Positions 34,986-35,205 of a stretch of DNA of 35,205 nt are shown here, piece by piece; positions within the stretch are counted from its first letter, which is position 1; each line of letters begins with the position of its first letter. Origin of the DNA: Sphingomonadales bacterium (GTDB taxonomy: Bacteria; Pseudomonadota; Alphaproteobacteria; Sphingomonadales; Sphingomonadaceae); NCBI GenBank assembly GCA_025351405.1, contig JANXVZ010000014.1:1-35205 (forward strand), written 5' to 3'. The translations under genes were made by a program, and so were the position numbers. The notes beneath the pieces were generated by a model. That model was not told the origin of the DNA. It worked only from the letters and a program-made list of their open reading frames with translations, and made no database searches.

Positions 34986-35055
34986 GCCCGCACACGTGCC
35001 ATCGCCGATTTCCGTCGGATCTACAGCCCGATGCAGCGCCTTTCGGCAGCAGGGC

Positions 35056-35205
35056 CTAGCGGGTGGGCCGCGCCGACATGCGCGCCAGGACCTGCGCCGT
35101 AATGTCGAGCGAGCTGTCGTCGACATTGAGCACATATTCCCGTGCCAGCAGGATGGAGCATTTCTGCGCCTTTTCCTCCGCCATGATCGCGGGTGCGGCG
35201 GCGCG
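35056..35205 (-). CDS. Probable OmpH/Skp-like periplasmic chaperone, C-terminal end only
   Basis: Forty-nine residues and a TAG stop are visible, entering from the right edge. The sequence ending LLAREYVLNVDDSSLDITAQVLARM resembles the C-terminal beta strands of OmpH/Skp proteins, where a VL...AVLY segment is followed by LDIT..V. The stretch is too short for certainty and no N-terminal features are available. If correct, outer-membrane assembly genes such as bamA would be expected beyond the window. Confidence 0.5.
   Translation of the reverse strand, partial: RAAAPAIMAEEKAQKCSILLAREYVLNVDDSSLDITAQVLARMSARPTR

Noticed and set aside
34796-35059. An open frame running through the tRNA-Ser gene
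   Set aside because: It is explained by the tRNA and its promoter; no protein family resemblance.

Overview
The window is a dense, high-GC stretch of chromosome from an alphaproteobacterium, most likely a member of the Sphingomonadales. This placement is an inference. It rests on the pairing of a RodZ-like gene with cpoB, tilS and ftsH, on the order rplU-rpmA-obgE-proB-proA-nadD-rsfS-rlmH-ctpA, and on the trailing yqaA-like, dsbB and coq7 genes. Start codons are often GTG or TTG, and neighbouring genes commonly overlap by 1 to 22 bases.

Layout. Bases 1-803 hold the 5' part of a secreted type I phosphodiesterase on the minus strand. Bases 949-4063 are a three-gene, stop/start-overlapping acyl-CoA operon (enoyl-CoA hydratase, acyl-CoA dehydrogenase, acyl-CoA-dehydrogenase-like flavoprotein). 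A reductase and a VOC-domain gene follow, divergent and only 29 bases apart. Bases 5546-11374 are a complete tripartite RND efflux operon (adaptor, pump, outer-membrane lipoprotein) on the minus strand, divergent from an MFS transporter. After a lone TonB-like gene comes a minus-strand envelope/housekeeping block, rodZ-like - cpoB - tilS - ftsH (18824 down to 13876), closed by a strong terminator. typA, folE and a PuuD-like membrane protein run on the plus strand, then a membrane-anchored protein of unknown function on the minus strand.

From 23238 onward there is a classic core cluster: promoter, rplU-rpmA, terminator, then obgE-proB-proA-nadD-rsfS-rlmH as an overlapping or closely spaced run. 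An inverted alpha/beta hydrolase separates it from ctpA, yqaA-like, dsbB and coq7. The right end is more accessory-looking: a GST gene, about 440 bases without a convincing gene but with inverted repeats, hspQ on the minus strand, a tRNA-Ser(CGA), and the C-terminal end of a probable OmpH/Skp-like protein.

How the genes work together. The window mixes envelope maintenance (RodZ, CpoB, FtsH, CtpA, DsbB, TonB, OmpH-like), ribosome and translation functions (bL21, bL27, ObgE, RsfS, RlmH, TypA, TilS, tRNA-Ser), cofactor and amino-acid synthesis (FolE, NadD, ProBA, Coq7) and export (RND, MFS). I found no CRISPR array, prophage, transposase or obvious new defence system. The features I rate most worth a second look are a promoter that appears to be embedded in a terminator before rplU, an obgE transcript that may be almost leaderless, repeated short tandem duplications that keep reading frame (notably three copies of a four-residue unit inside tilS), and a PuuD-like protein consisting only of the membrane domain.
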